Shown in pieces: positions 35,794-44,164 of a stretch of 64,000 nt of DNA. The position numbers were made by a program, and so were the translations under genes. The DNA is from Verrucomicrobiota bacterium (lineage in GTDB: Bacteria > Verrucomicrobiota > Verrucomicrobiia > Verrucomicrobiales > DEV007). The first letter of the stretch is position 1, and each line of letters begins with the position of its first letter. Under the pieces are notes generated by a model. The model did no database searches, had not been told where the DNA came from, and saw only the letters and a list, made by a program, of their open reading frames with translations. The DNA lies in the NCBI GenBank assembly GCA_020630975.1, contig JAHDID010000001.1:17687-81686 (forward strand), given 5' to 3'.

Positions 35794-38700
35794 TTAGTTC
35801 GCCTGGGTGGAACCCAGTTTTTGGTAGTATTTTTCGACCAAGTCTTTGTAGGCCGTAGGGGCGGGATCTCGGTCGATCCTGACTTGCTGGTCGGCGTCGT
35901 CCTCCTGGCGGGCGATCTCTTCTTTTACATTCGTGCGTAGTCGGCGCAGAGGCTGCACCAGTCCTGTCTCTACGACCGACCACTCTGGCGGTCGACTGTG
36001 GCGTTTGAAATCGCTGCGATACTCTCGTGAGCGCAGACGGATGCGTGTCGCTTCTCGCTTTAGATCGGCATCGCCTAGCATGATCTCGACCTCCTTAAGC
36101 ATCTCAGCCCAGCGATTGTATTCTTCGCCGGTGATGGGGCGGTCGTCGCCATGGTCGATGGGCGTGTCCTCATCGAAAGCATCTAGGAAGGAGGCTTTTC
36201 TGCGACCGGTAGGTAGAGAAAGCTGCCGATTGGTGCCTGAGCTGTGCTGGCGGCTGCCTCCGGTAATGGTGGCGTCGGACTTTTCGGTTGTTGGTTGGTT
36301 GTCGTGCTGGTCATCTTGTTGGTTGTTGGTGAATTCCCCTTGGGCGCTGGTCGAGAGGGCCGACGAGGACGTCGGCGTTCCCGGGGAGCCTTTGGCTTTG
36401 GCCTTTCCCTCACCTTCGGCTTCGCCCTCACTTTCACCTTCACCTTTGTTTTTGCTATCGGATGAGGAGTTCGCTGCTTGAGATCCTTTCTGACCCTGCC
36501 CTTGGCCTTTGGCTCCTTTACCGCCTTTCCCCTGTCCTTTGCCCTCACCTTTGGTGCCGCCTTTTCCAGCTGCTAGCGTTCCTTCTTTTCCCTTTTCTTG
36601 GCCTTTGGCTCCTTTACTACCTTTCCCCTGTCCTTTGCCGTCACCTTTAGAGGCGGTCTTTTCGGCTAGTTCTCCGCCTTTACCTTTACCCTTGCCTTTC
36701 TCTTCACCCCTGCCTTTAGATCCAGGGTTCTGTTCGCCTTCTTTACCTTCAGCCTCGCCTTTGCCCTGAGCGTTTTCTTGGTTTGTTTCCGTGCCTTTGG
36801 ATTGGCCTTCACCTGCCTGCGCTAGTTCTTGCTCACCAGATAGGTCTTCGATCTTGCTGCTACTGCCTGGTTGGTTTGGTTTACCAGTTTGGGCACTGCG
36901 GTTTTCTTTATTTAGCTCTTCGATAAGTTGGGCTAGTTGACGGTCGGCGCGTTTCAGTGCTTCGGCCTCACTACCGATCACCGAGTCGGCTGCGGTATCG
37001 ATTTCCTTCTGTAGTTGATCGATGTTCTCAGCGGCCTTGGCTTCGGTCTCGCTGGCTTTAGCGTAGGCACCTCGGCGGACTTCTTTGGCGGCTTCGTCGA
37101 GCGACTCGGTCGTTCCCTGAGTTTCGACATTGCGGATAGCCTGATACAGTTGCCTCGATAGCAATGGCTCTTGCTCCTCTGAAGCACGAGTGATGTCGCG
37201 CATCTTTTCGAGTACATCGGTTAATTCCTTTTGCTGCTGGCGGATCGCTTTTTCGTGTTGATCCCGTTGGCTTTTCGAGGCGGCTGCCTTGCTACCTTTT
37301 TGAGCTTGGTTAGCTAGAGATTCGGTGAGTTTATTCTGTTCTTCGGCTAGCTTATTGGCGGCCTCGCGTAGCTCCTGCATGTGGGCTGCGAATTGACTAG
37401 CATTGGCTTTGCGCATTTCCTCAGTTGATTCACGCATTTGTTCTTCGGCTCGTTTGGAAGCGGTTGTCGCTTTGGCCAGATTTTTCTCAGACATGGCCTT
37501 GGAGGTCTCAGTTGCCTGCTTGCGCGCTTTCTCTAGTGCAGCCATGGTTTCGGCGAGTTGCTCCGATTTGCCCATGCGGTCCATTTTCTCGAGCATCTTG
37601 TCGATCTCGGTCAGCATCTCGCGCTGCTCCTCGCGTAGGCGTTTGAGTTTGTGCTCGATCTCCTCCTTTTCTTCCGGAGTGGTGGCTGCTTCCAGTGATG
37701 CGAGCAGCTGTTGCAATTGATCGGTGATCGCTTCTTGGCGTTTCGCCAGGTCCAGCATCCGCTTGAAGTGCATAGCTAACTCTTCGTCCATCGGTTTGAG
37801 CTCTGGACCTGCGGGGCGTTGCATCTCGTAGCGGCGATCTTTCTGGGAGAACTTCAGGTTCATCGCCTGCTTCTTTTGGCGCTTGGCTTCAGGCACTCCC
37901 TCGCCGGCTTTGACCATACGTATCTCGCGACCTAGGGCATTCATCAGCCGCTCGTAGGCGGTCTGCTCGTGATCCATAGAGGGGTCTAGCTGGTCTCGCT
38001 CGCCTGCGGCGACTTTCTCCAGAGTGGCCTGAGCTTCGACCATCGCCTGGCGGGCATCTTGGTAGATCGATTTCAGCACTTCGTCTTTTATCAGTAGTAA
38101 TTTTTCATCAATCAGCTCAATGATGTACTGCTGCATTGCGGCTAGGCTAGTACCATCTTGCTTTAGTGCCTCTATCTCTGGGGAAGTGCGCTCGACTTTC
38201 CAGGTGGCATTGATCAATTCTTTCTGTAGGTCGAGACACTTTTGAGCATTGGGCTGACCATCGGCTTTCACCTTGGCTGGGCCTTCGCGAAAGATTTCTT
38301 CGAAATGGCGCACCTCGATGAAATACATCTCACTTTCGGTTCGCCGGTTGCTAGCATCGGGGCCCTGATCCTCGGCCCAGAAGTGGTAGGTCAGCAGAGT
38401 ATTGGGCCTTGCGCCGAGCGTCTCAAAGTCGAGTGGCCATTTAAGGTCGTGCTTGCGTAGTGCCTGCTCTTCCTCTGGCTTGGGTAGCTCGAAATGAACC
38501 TCCTCGACCTTGCCATCGAATCGATAGGTCACCCCGGCGGTCTTCAGGCCCAAGTCATCGATAATAGTTGCCTCTGGTGTGATCTCTTGGATCGGTGTGA
38601 CCCGAGTATCGAGACTAGGAAATTTTAGCTTCACCACTGCGGGCCGATTCTCTTTTACTAGTATGCTCAGGTACGGCGGATTGCGATTCTCTCGTCCTTC

Positions 38701-39795
38701 GGCATCTGATAGGATTAATTCGTAGCGCTCTGATTTCGGTGGCTGGGTTTTGATAGCTATCCGGTTGGGTTTGGCGGGATCGATTATCAGCGGGATCTCC
38801 GTGCCATCTTTTGCGATTAACTTACCAGCGGTGATCGGTTTGTTACATTCCAGAGTCCACTCGACCGCATCGCCCTCGAAGACGCGGGCCAGATAGGTAT
38901 CTTCGGTTAGCTGCGGCTTGCGATCGGAGCCGCTGGGAGGAATGACCTTGGCATCGGAGCGAACCAGTTTGGGAAGTTCGAAGGTGGTTATCTGGTATTC
39001 GCTACTCTTGTGACCTTTGGCGGTCTCGATGCGATAGGTGCCATCGCCAGGTACTGACTCGATCGTCACGCCAAACTCTGGATCTTCGAGCTTCTTCTTC
39101 ATCGGCAGGCGCCGCAGAAATTTCCCGTCTAAACAATCGACGACAAGAGTCGCATGGTCTGGGATCGACTCGGGGAAAAGCGCTGTAACCACTAGGCGGG
39201 ACTCTCGCTCCACTTCCACATCGCCTGGATTGACGATGATCTGCATATCTACAGTCAACGCTTCGGCGGGCGGCTCCTCTTCATTAGCCACTGTGATAGT
39301 GGAACCCGGACGGTATTTGATACATACACCCAGCGAGACGATAAACAGCGCCAATGCGAGTAGTGCCATACGCTGTAACTTTTGTAGATAACCAGCCGAG
39401 TGATTCGCTGCGACTTTTTTATCGATCGCAGCTCTCACCGCGTCTTGAATGACCTGCCGACTCAGGTAGTCAGGAGTCGCCTCTTTCTCCGCCTGGTGGG
39501 CTGTCGCGAGTAGGTATTTCAGCTTTGGGTTTTGCTCGCCGATATCAGCGAGTACTTGTCTCTCGCTAGGTATACCTCTACCAGCTAGGCACGCAGCGAT
39601 CACGACTAAAGCTGCAGCAATAAGCAGGGCGGTGGTCCAGGTCACCTGAAAAGCAAATACCAAACAGGCAAGAAGCACTGCGCTGATCAACAGAGCCGTA
39701 GCGATCCACTGCAGTCGCTTGATACGCCGTATCTTGGCTAGCACTTGGCTTACCAGTCGACTCATGGTGGGGAGTGGCGGTGGTTGCTTGCTCAT
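35794..39795 (-). CDS. Giant membrane coiled-coil protein with Gly/Lys-rich low-complexity region (DUF4175-like)
   Basis: A 1333-residue protein. Three hydrophobic helices lie within the first 165 residues (WIATALLISAVLLACLVFAF, TALLIAAALVVIAACLA, LALALFIVSLGVCI). Beta-sandwich-like domains follow to about 490. A long coiled coil of short heptads (about 500-960) leads to a Gln/Gly/Lys/Glu-rich segment (about 985-1150) with repeated GKGQGKG and GGKGAKG units, then a helical C-terminus with RRKASFLDAFDE. The layout recalls DUF4175-type proteins beside vWA/MoxR genes. It could be the scaffold of the complex. It is followed by the vWA/GATase gene. Confidence 0.8.
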   Translation of the reverse strand: MSKQPPPLPTMSRLVSQVLAKIRRIKRLQWIATALLISAVLLACLVFAFQVTWTTALLIAAALVVIAACLAGRGIPSERQVLADIGEQNPKLKYLLATAHQAEKEATPDYLSRQVIQDAVRAAIDKKVAANHSAGYLQKLQRMALLALALFIVSLGVCIKYRPGSTITVANEEEPPAEALTVDMQIIVNPGDVEVERESRLVVTALFPESIPDHATLVVDCLDGKFLRRLPMKKKLEDPEFGVTIESVPGDGTYRIETAKGHKSSEYQITTFELPKLVRSDAKVIPPSGSDRKPQLTEDTYLARVFEGDAVEWTLECNKPITAGKLIAKDGTEIPLIIDPAKPNRIAIKTQPPKSERYELILSDAEGRENRNPPYLSILVKENRPAVVKLKFPSLDTRVTPIQEITPEATIIDDLGLKTAGVTYRFDGKVEEVHFELPKPEEEQALRKHDLKWPLDFETLGARPNTLLTYHFWAEDQGPDASNRRTESEMYFIEVRHFEEIFREGPAKVKADGQPNAQKCLDLQKELINATWKVERTSPEIEALKQDGTSLAAMQQYIIELIDEKLLLIKDEVLKSIYQDARQAMVEAQATLEKVAAGERDQLDPSMDHEQTAYERLMNALGREIRMVKAGEGVPEAKRQKKQAMNLKFSQKDRRYEMQRPAGPELKPMDEELAMHFKRMLDLAKRQEAITDQLQQLLASLEAATTPEEKEEIEHKLKRLREEQREMLTEIDKMLEKMDRMGKSEQLAETMAALEKARKQATETSKAMSEKNLAKATTASKRAEEQMRESTEEMRKANASQFAAHMQELREAANKLAEEQNKLTESLANQAQKGSKAAASKSQRDQHEKAIRQQQKELTDVLEKMRDITRASEEQEPLLSRQLYQAIRNVETQGTTESLDEAAKEVRRGAYAKASETEAKAAENIDQLQKEIDTAADSVIGSEAEALKRADRQLAQLIEELNKENRSAQTGKPNQPGSSSKIEDLSGEQELAQAGEGQSKGTETNQENAQGKGEAEGKEGEQNPGSKGRGEEKGKGKGKGGELAEKTASKGDGKGQGKGSKGAKGQEKGKEGTLAAGKGGTKGEGKGQGKGGKGAKGQGQGQKGSQAANSSSDSKNKGEGESEGEAEGEGKAKAKGSPGTPTSSSALSTSAQGEFTNNQQDDQHDNQPTTEKSDATITGGSRQHSSGTNRQLSLPTGRRKASFLDAFDEDTPIDHGDDRPITGEEYNRWAEMLKEVEIMLGDADLKREATRIRLRSREYRSDFKRHSRPPEWSVVETGLVQPLRRLRTNVKEEIARQEDDADQQVRIDRDPAPTAYKDLVEKYYQKLGSTQAN
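36501..36661 (-). repeat. In-frame 96-bp-period repeat in Gly/Lys-rich region
   Basis: Two copies of about 60 bases beginning CTTGGCCTTTGGCTCCTTTA on the plus strand start at 36501 and 36597. The 96-base offset keeps the frame and encodes KGxGKGQGKGxKGAKGQ twice. Such low-complexity DNA can expand or shrink by slippage or recombination, so strain-to-strain length differences are likely. Confidence 0.7.
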
Positions 39796-39799
39796 ATCG

Positions 39800-39850
39800 G
39801 TAGTATCAGGTGGCTTCGGGTGTGGCTGTGGCGGAGGATGAGCTGCGGCG
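39800..39850. repeat. 51-bp direct repeat, copy 1
   Basis: GTAGTATCAGGTGGCTTCGG... runs to 39850 and matches 40285-40335 with a single change (G/A at position 13). It encodes the same 14-residue C-terminal tail (RRSSSSATATPEAT minus the first residue where frames begin) in the small gene that the second copy encodes in the vWA gene. Confidence 0.9.
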
Positions 39851-40264
39851 GATTAGACCTACTGGTAATTTGGAACCAAATGTACAAACTAGGATCGCAA
39901 ATATGGTGATCACGAAATACGGTAGAGAGCATACAAACGTTCCGAACTCATACCTAGCTCCAAGATCACCACGAATCGTGTCTGATAACGTTGGTTTAAA
40001 CGGCTCAAGACTGGAAGTGTTTGAGGAGAAAATTTGACTCACAGACTCTCTGGGTGAGTAGCCAGAGGGCATCATAATGGGATACTTGTTATTATTTAAA
40101 CCGAATTTGTTATCGATTTTGTGTTTTGTAACCATCACCTGGATACTGCCTGATGATGAGTTGATAATCATAAAGTTTGGAAATGACAGACTCGCAGTGA
40201 AATAATGGGACAGAACCCAAATACTTAATGTAAGTAACAGCGGGAGGTACAGAATAATCTTCAT
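39806..40264 (-). CDS. Small two-helix membrane protein in a repeat-bounded insert
   Basis: A 152-residue protein from the Met at 40264 (MKIILYLPLLL), the start that gives a normal signal or membrane segment; the frame extends upstream to 40402 but overlaps the vWA gene. A second transmembrane helix (CSLPYFVITIFAILVCTFG) lies near residues 112-130, so most of the protein would face the periplasm. The last residues, RRSSSSATATPEAT, are identical to the C-terminus of the vWA protein upstream, because both are encoded by copies of a 51-bp repeat. Codons are clearly AT-richer than those of the cluster. No family is recognised. It interrupts an otherwise conserved-looking gene order. Confidence 0.6.
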   Translation of the reverse strand: MKIILYLPLLLTLSIWVLSHYFTASLSFPNFMIINSSSGSIQVMVTKHKIDNKFGLNNNKYPIMMPSGYSPRESVSQIFSSNTSSLEPFKPTLSDTIRGDLGARYEFGTFVCSLPYFVITIFAILVCTFGSKLPVGLIRRSSSSATATPEAT

Positions 40265-40284
40265 AGCATATTTTAATCCTAACA

Positions 40285-40335
40285 GTAGTATCAGGTAGCT
40301 TCGGGTGTGGCTGTGGCGGAGGATGAGCTGCGGCG
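40285..40335. repeat. 51-bp direct repeat, copy 2
   Basis: Second copy of the 51-bp repeat, covering the stop codon and last 14 codons of the BatA-like gene. Together with 39800-39850 it bounds a 434-bp segment holding most of the small membrane-protein gene. Confidence 0.9.
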
Positions 40336-42312
40336 ACGGGAGCCGATTAGGGTTTCGACCAGGATGAAAATAAATACCAAACAGGCGAGCCATCGAAACC
40401 ACTTTTGTTGATTCTCTAGCTCCACCTCGGTGAGTGTCCTACCGGGAGGTGCTAGCTGGGAATCGTCTGGATCGGGTGCCTGGACTGAGTCGATACCAAA
40501 GCGTGAAAATGTATCGAGATCCATCGGCTCTAAGAGACTCTCGCGAGGATCGAGATTGACGATGTAGGTCACTTGCTTGTCACCCTGAGCGAATGGATAG
40601 AAACCGGGGCGATCTGCTTGATACGGCTGCTGAGCGCGCTGCCCGTCGATGGTGATAGGCAGGTCGGAAGGGAAATCGCGATCCAGCGGCAAGATATCGC
40701 CTACCGTAAAGCTCGCCGACGCGCCGGGGCGAATACCGCTGTGATGAAGTAGGGAATAGAGGAAGGGAACAAACTTAGTAGATAGAGCTAGCTGACTATC
40801 TTGTTTGCTCCAGCTGGTGGTGATGCCATAGAGAGTGCCCTGACCGATCGTTTTTTCAAAAAGAGCCGGGCTACCGTCTTCGTAACTGATGAGTGTGCGG
40901 GTGTCGGGCAGGTCGACTAGTTGATAATTCCAGACACGAATATTACTAAAATCTCGGGTCTCGATGGCGGCAAATGGTCGCAAGACAGGGTGTTTGAAAT
41001 CGACCTGCTCGAAAAGCGTGTAGTCCCGACCTGTGGTGGCGGCGCGAACCTCGATCGATGAATCGGCTAGTAGAGTTCTAAGCGCAGTGCTGGCCTCTGG
41101 GCGATCGATGACGAGTAGACAGGTCTTTCCAGCCTGTAGCTCTTTGAGCAGGTGCTGGCTGTCACTATCGGTCAGCGAGCCGTCGGCGATGTAGAAGTCG
41201 ACATTCTCTGTGGCTCGACTTTCTAGGCGAGGCTCCATGCGATGGGTATTGATCATCGCTTGGTCGAGGTAGAACGCTAGGCTATCGGCATTCTCCACCA
41301 ATGAATCCGTCCACAGCGAGAGCAAAGGCTGCGCTGGCTCTGGTGGGGGGAAATACACCGTATTGTCGAACTCTATACCATCGCCAAATAGCTCTAGAGG
41401 AGAGCCAGGTGGAAAACCAGCCGGGGCCGATACGACAACACTCTGCCCAGGGGCGATGTAGTGCGTCTCGTATAGGTCTGCAGCAGTCCAGTTGAGCTTA
41501 AAGGAGCCAGAGCTGTGTTTGGGGTGATTGGTGATGCGGACTCTAGGCTGAGAGGGATCGGCGCTAGCGACTGTATTGAGCGAAGCATTCTGAGTGAAAT
41601 CGGAATCGACCCGCAGTACCGATAGCTCGATCTCCTCTGGCCACACCATGGAGGTGAGTCGCTCCCACTCGCTGCCTTGCTGTAGATCGGTGATGAGGAT
41701 GACCTCGGATCTCTCTACCGGGCCTTCGTCGAGAGTGGCCTGCTCCTGCATGGCCTCGATGGCGCGTAGCAGCGCTAGATCGATACGGCTACTACCCCAG
41801 CCTGGAGATAGTGAATTGATCTTTTGGCTGAGTAGAGATTTGCGCTGACCGCTATCCACATCCTGCCACGAGGTGTAGGAAATGAGCTCGCTGACCTGGT
41901 GATCGAAATGGTAGACTGCTACCTGATCTCGAGCTTTGATCTTTTTGATCTGGCTGAGCGCTAGGTCTTTAGCACTCTGCCAGGTGCCCTCGCGTCGCAT
42001 CGAGGCGCTAGTATCGATGACGATACTGTAGCGCGATACGGTCTGGTTGGTCAGGCTGAGCAGCGACTCATTATTTAAAAACGGCCGGGCAAAAACCAAG
42101 ACTAGAAACAGGATGGCTAAGATGCGTAGCAGTAGTAGCAGCCAGTCCTCCAGCTTAGCCATGCGCCGATTGCTAAGTGTTTCACTAGCATTCCAGAATA
42201 GCAGTGAGCTGACCGGGGTCGACTCGCGCGGCGGCTTGCGCTTGAGGTGTAGGTACAGTGGCAGGGCGATTGCCAGTGCTCCTAGTAGGTAGATGGGGTA
42301 GAGTAGAGACAT
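40291..42312 (-). CDS. BatA-like membrane vWA protein
   Basis: A 673-residue protein with the BatA-type N-terminus: two helices (LLGALAIALPLYLHL and WLLLLLRILAILFLVLVFA) flanking a conserved RRMAKLEDW loop. A vWA domain follows with a complete MIDAS, IDTSASM (Asp100, Ser102, Ser104) and ILITDLQQGSEWE. The middle contains a GATase-like part (NVDFYIADGSLTDSDSQ) and the end has a third helix (WLACLVFIFILVETLIGS) and a Ser/Thr tail. vWA proteins of this kind are partners of MoxR ATPases, whose gene ends 26 bases upstream. Confidence 0.88.
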   Translation of the reverse strand: MSLLYPIYLLGALAIALPLYLHLKRKPPRESTPVSSLLFWNASETLSNRRMAKLEDWLLLLLRILAILFLVLVFARPFLNNESLLSLTNQTVSRYSIVIDTSASMRREGTWQSAKDLALSQIKKIKARDQVAVYHFDHQVSELISYTSWQDVDSGQRKSLLSQKINSLSPGWGSSRIDLALLRAIEAMQEQATLDEGPVERSEVILITDLQQGSEWERLTSMVWPEEIELSVLRVDSDFTQNASLNTVASADPSQPRVRITNHPKHSSGSFKLNWTAADLYETHYIAPGQSVVVSAPAGFPPGSPLELFGDGIEFDNTVYFPPPEPAQPLLSLWTDSLVENADSLAFYLDQAMINTHRMEPRLESRATENVDFYIADGSLTDSDSQHLLKELQAGKTCLLVIDRPEASTALRTLLADSSIEVRAATTGRDYTLFEQVDFKHPVLRPFAAIETRDFSNIRVWNYQLVDLPDTRTLISYEDGSPALFEKTIGQGTLYGITTSWSKQDSQLALSTKFVPFLYSLLHHSGIRPGASASFTVGDILPLDRDFPSDLPITIDGQRAQQPYQADRPGFYPFAQGDKQVTYIVNLDPRESLLEPMDLDTFSRFGIDSVQAPDPDDSQLAPPGRTLTEVELENQQKWFRWLACLVFIFILVETLIGSRRRSSSSATATPEAT

Positions 42313-42337
42313 CTAGATGAGGTGGCAGCCTAGTGGC

Positions 42338-43318
42338 TCAGACCGTGTCGATCAGTTCGGTGATGATGGAGCTGACATTTCGGCCCTCGGCCTCAGCCTT
42401 GTAGTTTGGCAGGATACGGTGGCGCAGCACTGAGTGGGCCAGTGCTAGCAGGTCTTCTTTGTCCACATAGTTGCGCCCCTCGAGTAGGGCGCGAGTCTTG
42501 GCACCGAGCACTAAGTTCTGCGCACCGCGAAGTCCGGCGCCCCACTGGACGAGTTCGTCGACGAAGGAAGGCGTGCCTTCCTGACCGGGGCGCGAGGCAC
42601 TGACTAGGTCGACAGCGAATTCCACTAGCTCTTTGGCGATAGGCACCAGCTTTACGATCTGCTGGCACAGCTGCAGCTGCTCTGCGGTATAGAGAGTCTG
42701 GAGCTGGGGGGCTGCCTGGCTGGTGGTTTGCTCGACTACTCTGACTTCGTCGGCCTTGGGTAGGTAGTCGACTACGATATTTACCATGAATCGATCTAGC
42801 TGTGCCTCTGGTAGAGCGTAGGTGCCCTCCATCTCGATTGGGTTTTGAGTAGCGAGCACGAAGAATGGCTCTGGCAACTTGTGCGTCATGCCCGCAGCGG
42901 TTACCTGATGCTCCTGCATGGCCTCGAGCAGAGCGGCTTGAGTCTTTGGCGGTGTGCGGTTGATCTCGTCTGCCAGGATCAAGTTGGCAAAGATGGGACC
43001 TTTTTGAAATTCCAGTCGTCGGCCCTCTGCAGTGTCTTGGAGCACCTCGGTGCCGACGATGTCTGAGGGCATCAGGTCGGGGGTGAACTGGATGCGGCTA
43101 AACTGTAGGGTAAACAAATCGGCTAGAGAATTGACCAAAAGTGTCTTGGCCAATCCAGGCGCACCAGTGAGTAGCGCGTGGCCGCCAGACATGAGTACCA
43201 CGAGAATCTGATCGATCACCTCCTCCTGGCCGATGATCACTTTGCCTAGTTCGGCCTTTATCGTGGCACGGCTATTTTGGATGAGAGCTACGGCTTCGGC
43301 CTGTTGTTGGTCGGTCAT
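42338..43318 (-). CDS. MoxR-family AAA+ ATPase
   Basis: A 326-residue AAA+ protein. Walker A GAPGLAKT (52-59), Walker B LILADEINR (113-121), sensor 1 VLATQNPIEMEGTYALPEAQLDRF and the MoxR-typical LEAMQEHQVT are complete. MoxR ATPases act with vWA proteins as chaperones that insert cofactors or remodel complexes. Here one ATPase is linked to one DUF58 and two membrane vWA proteins. It starts 28 bases after the DUF4159 gene ends. Confidence 0.95.
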   Translation of the reverse strand: MTDQQQAEAVALIQNSRATIKAELGKVIIGQEEVIDQILVVLMSGGHALLTGAPGLAKTLLVNSLADLFTLQFSRIQFTPDLMPSDIVGTEVLQDTAEGRRLEFQKGPIFANLILADEINRTPPKTQAALLEAMQEHQVTAAGMTHKLPEPFFVLATQNPIEMEGTYALPEAQLDRFMVNIVVDYLPKADEVRVVEQTTSQAAPQLQTLYTAEQLQLCQQIVKLVPIAKELVEFAVDLVSASRPGQEGTPSFVDELVQWGAGLRGAQNLVLGAKTRALLEGRNYVDKEDLLALAHSVLRHRILPNYKAEAEGRNVSSIITELIDTV

Positions 43319-43345
43319 ATAGAAAATGATAGAGGGTGATATTGG

Positions 43346-44164
43346 TCAATGGCTCATCGCGTAGACCACGATGTTGATACCCATAGGAAAGGAAAGTTTC
43401 TCAGCGAATTCTTTGAAGTACCAGGGATCTACGCCCTCGCGCTCCCAGCCATCGCCTATATCGGTATTGTGCATCATCAGGCAGCACATGCGCCCATCGT
43501 CGTCGAAGTAGGCACGGTAGTAGGGTGTCCCGGTGCCGGGGCCCACCTGCTGCTCGTGGGTGATACCGTCTTTCTTGCCTGCGAGCGCTACACCTATGCT
43601 GGGGACCTGGGGCAGCTCCTCGATATCGAATACCGTGTGAAAGATGGGGTGGCTGACATCTAGCTCGGTGAATTGGCGGTCGGGAAAGACCTGCTCCATG
43701 ACCGAGCGAGTGTGGTGCCACTGCTCATCGCCCCAGGTATCATCCATCAGTAGGAATCCGCCATTTAGGCAGTAGTAGCGTAGATTCTCGATCTCTTGAT
43801 CGGAGAGGGCCATGAACCCGGTTTCGACCATGTAGAGAAATGGGTATTTTTTGAGAACCTCGCGATCGACTAGTGTGGTCGACTCGGGATCTGGATTGAC
43901 CTGTAGAGATGTCAATTGCTGCAGACGGTAGGAGAAGTTTTTATCGGCATCGGGAAAGTCTGTGCTCCAGCGTACCCATTGGTGATCGTTAGGTGATTGG
44001 AATTTGACTCGACAAAAGGTAAACACATCGCCGGGCATGTGAGCTGGCTTGTCCCAAATGGGATAGCCATCGGGCCCTGGTCGAAAATCGACATCGCCAC
44101 CATTGATCAGTAGCGGCCAGACGATGCCGAGGAGTATCGAAAAACGTAGTGTGGTGGATTTCAT
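43346..44164 (-). CDS. Secreted DUF4159 protein
   Basis: About 272 residues from the Met at 44164 (MKSTTLRFSILLGIVWPLLING, a signal peptide); this ATG overlaps the stop of the upstream TPR gene in ATGA form. The DUF4159 core shows FTFCRVKFQS, MVETGFMALSDQEIENLR, NGGFLLMDDTWGD, and a C-terminal RMCCLMMHNTDIGDGWE with two adjacent Cys. The fold is GATase-like and the function unknown; these proteins are typical of MoxR/vWA loci in PVC bacteria. Confidence 0.85.
   Translation of the reverse strand: MKSTTLRFSILLGIVWPLLINGGDVDFRPGPDGYPIWDKPAHMPGDVFTFCRVKFQSPNDHQWVRWSTDFPDADKNFSYRLQQLTSLQVNPDPESTTLVDREVLKKYPFLYMVETGFMALSDQEIENLRYYCLNGGFLLMDDTWGDEQWHHTRSVMEQVFPDRQFTELDVSHPIFHTVFDIEELPQVPSIGVALAGKKDGITHEQQVGPGTGTPYYRAYFDDDGRMCCLMMHNTDIGDGWEREGVDPWYFKEFAEKLSFPMGINIVVYAMSH

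Noticed and set aside
36244-36769. Plus-strand frames rich in Pro/Leu/Ser or Phe/Thr
   Set aside because: They are antisense readings of the Gly/Lys-rich repeat of the 1333-residue protein, low-complexity by consequence.
39806-40402. Longer 198-codon version of the small membrane protein
   Set aside because: The extra 46 codons overlap the vWA gene in another frame; the Met at 40264 gives a proper membrane segment.
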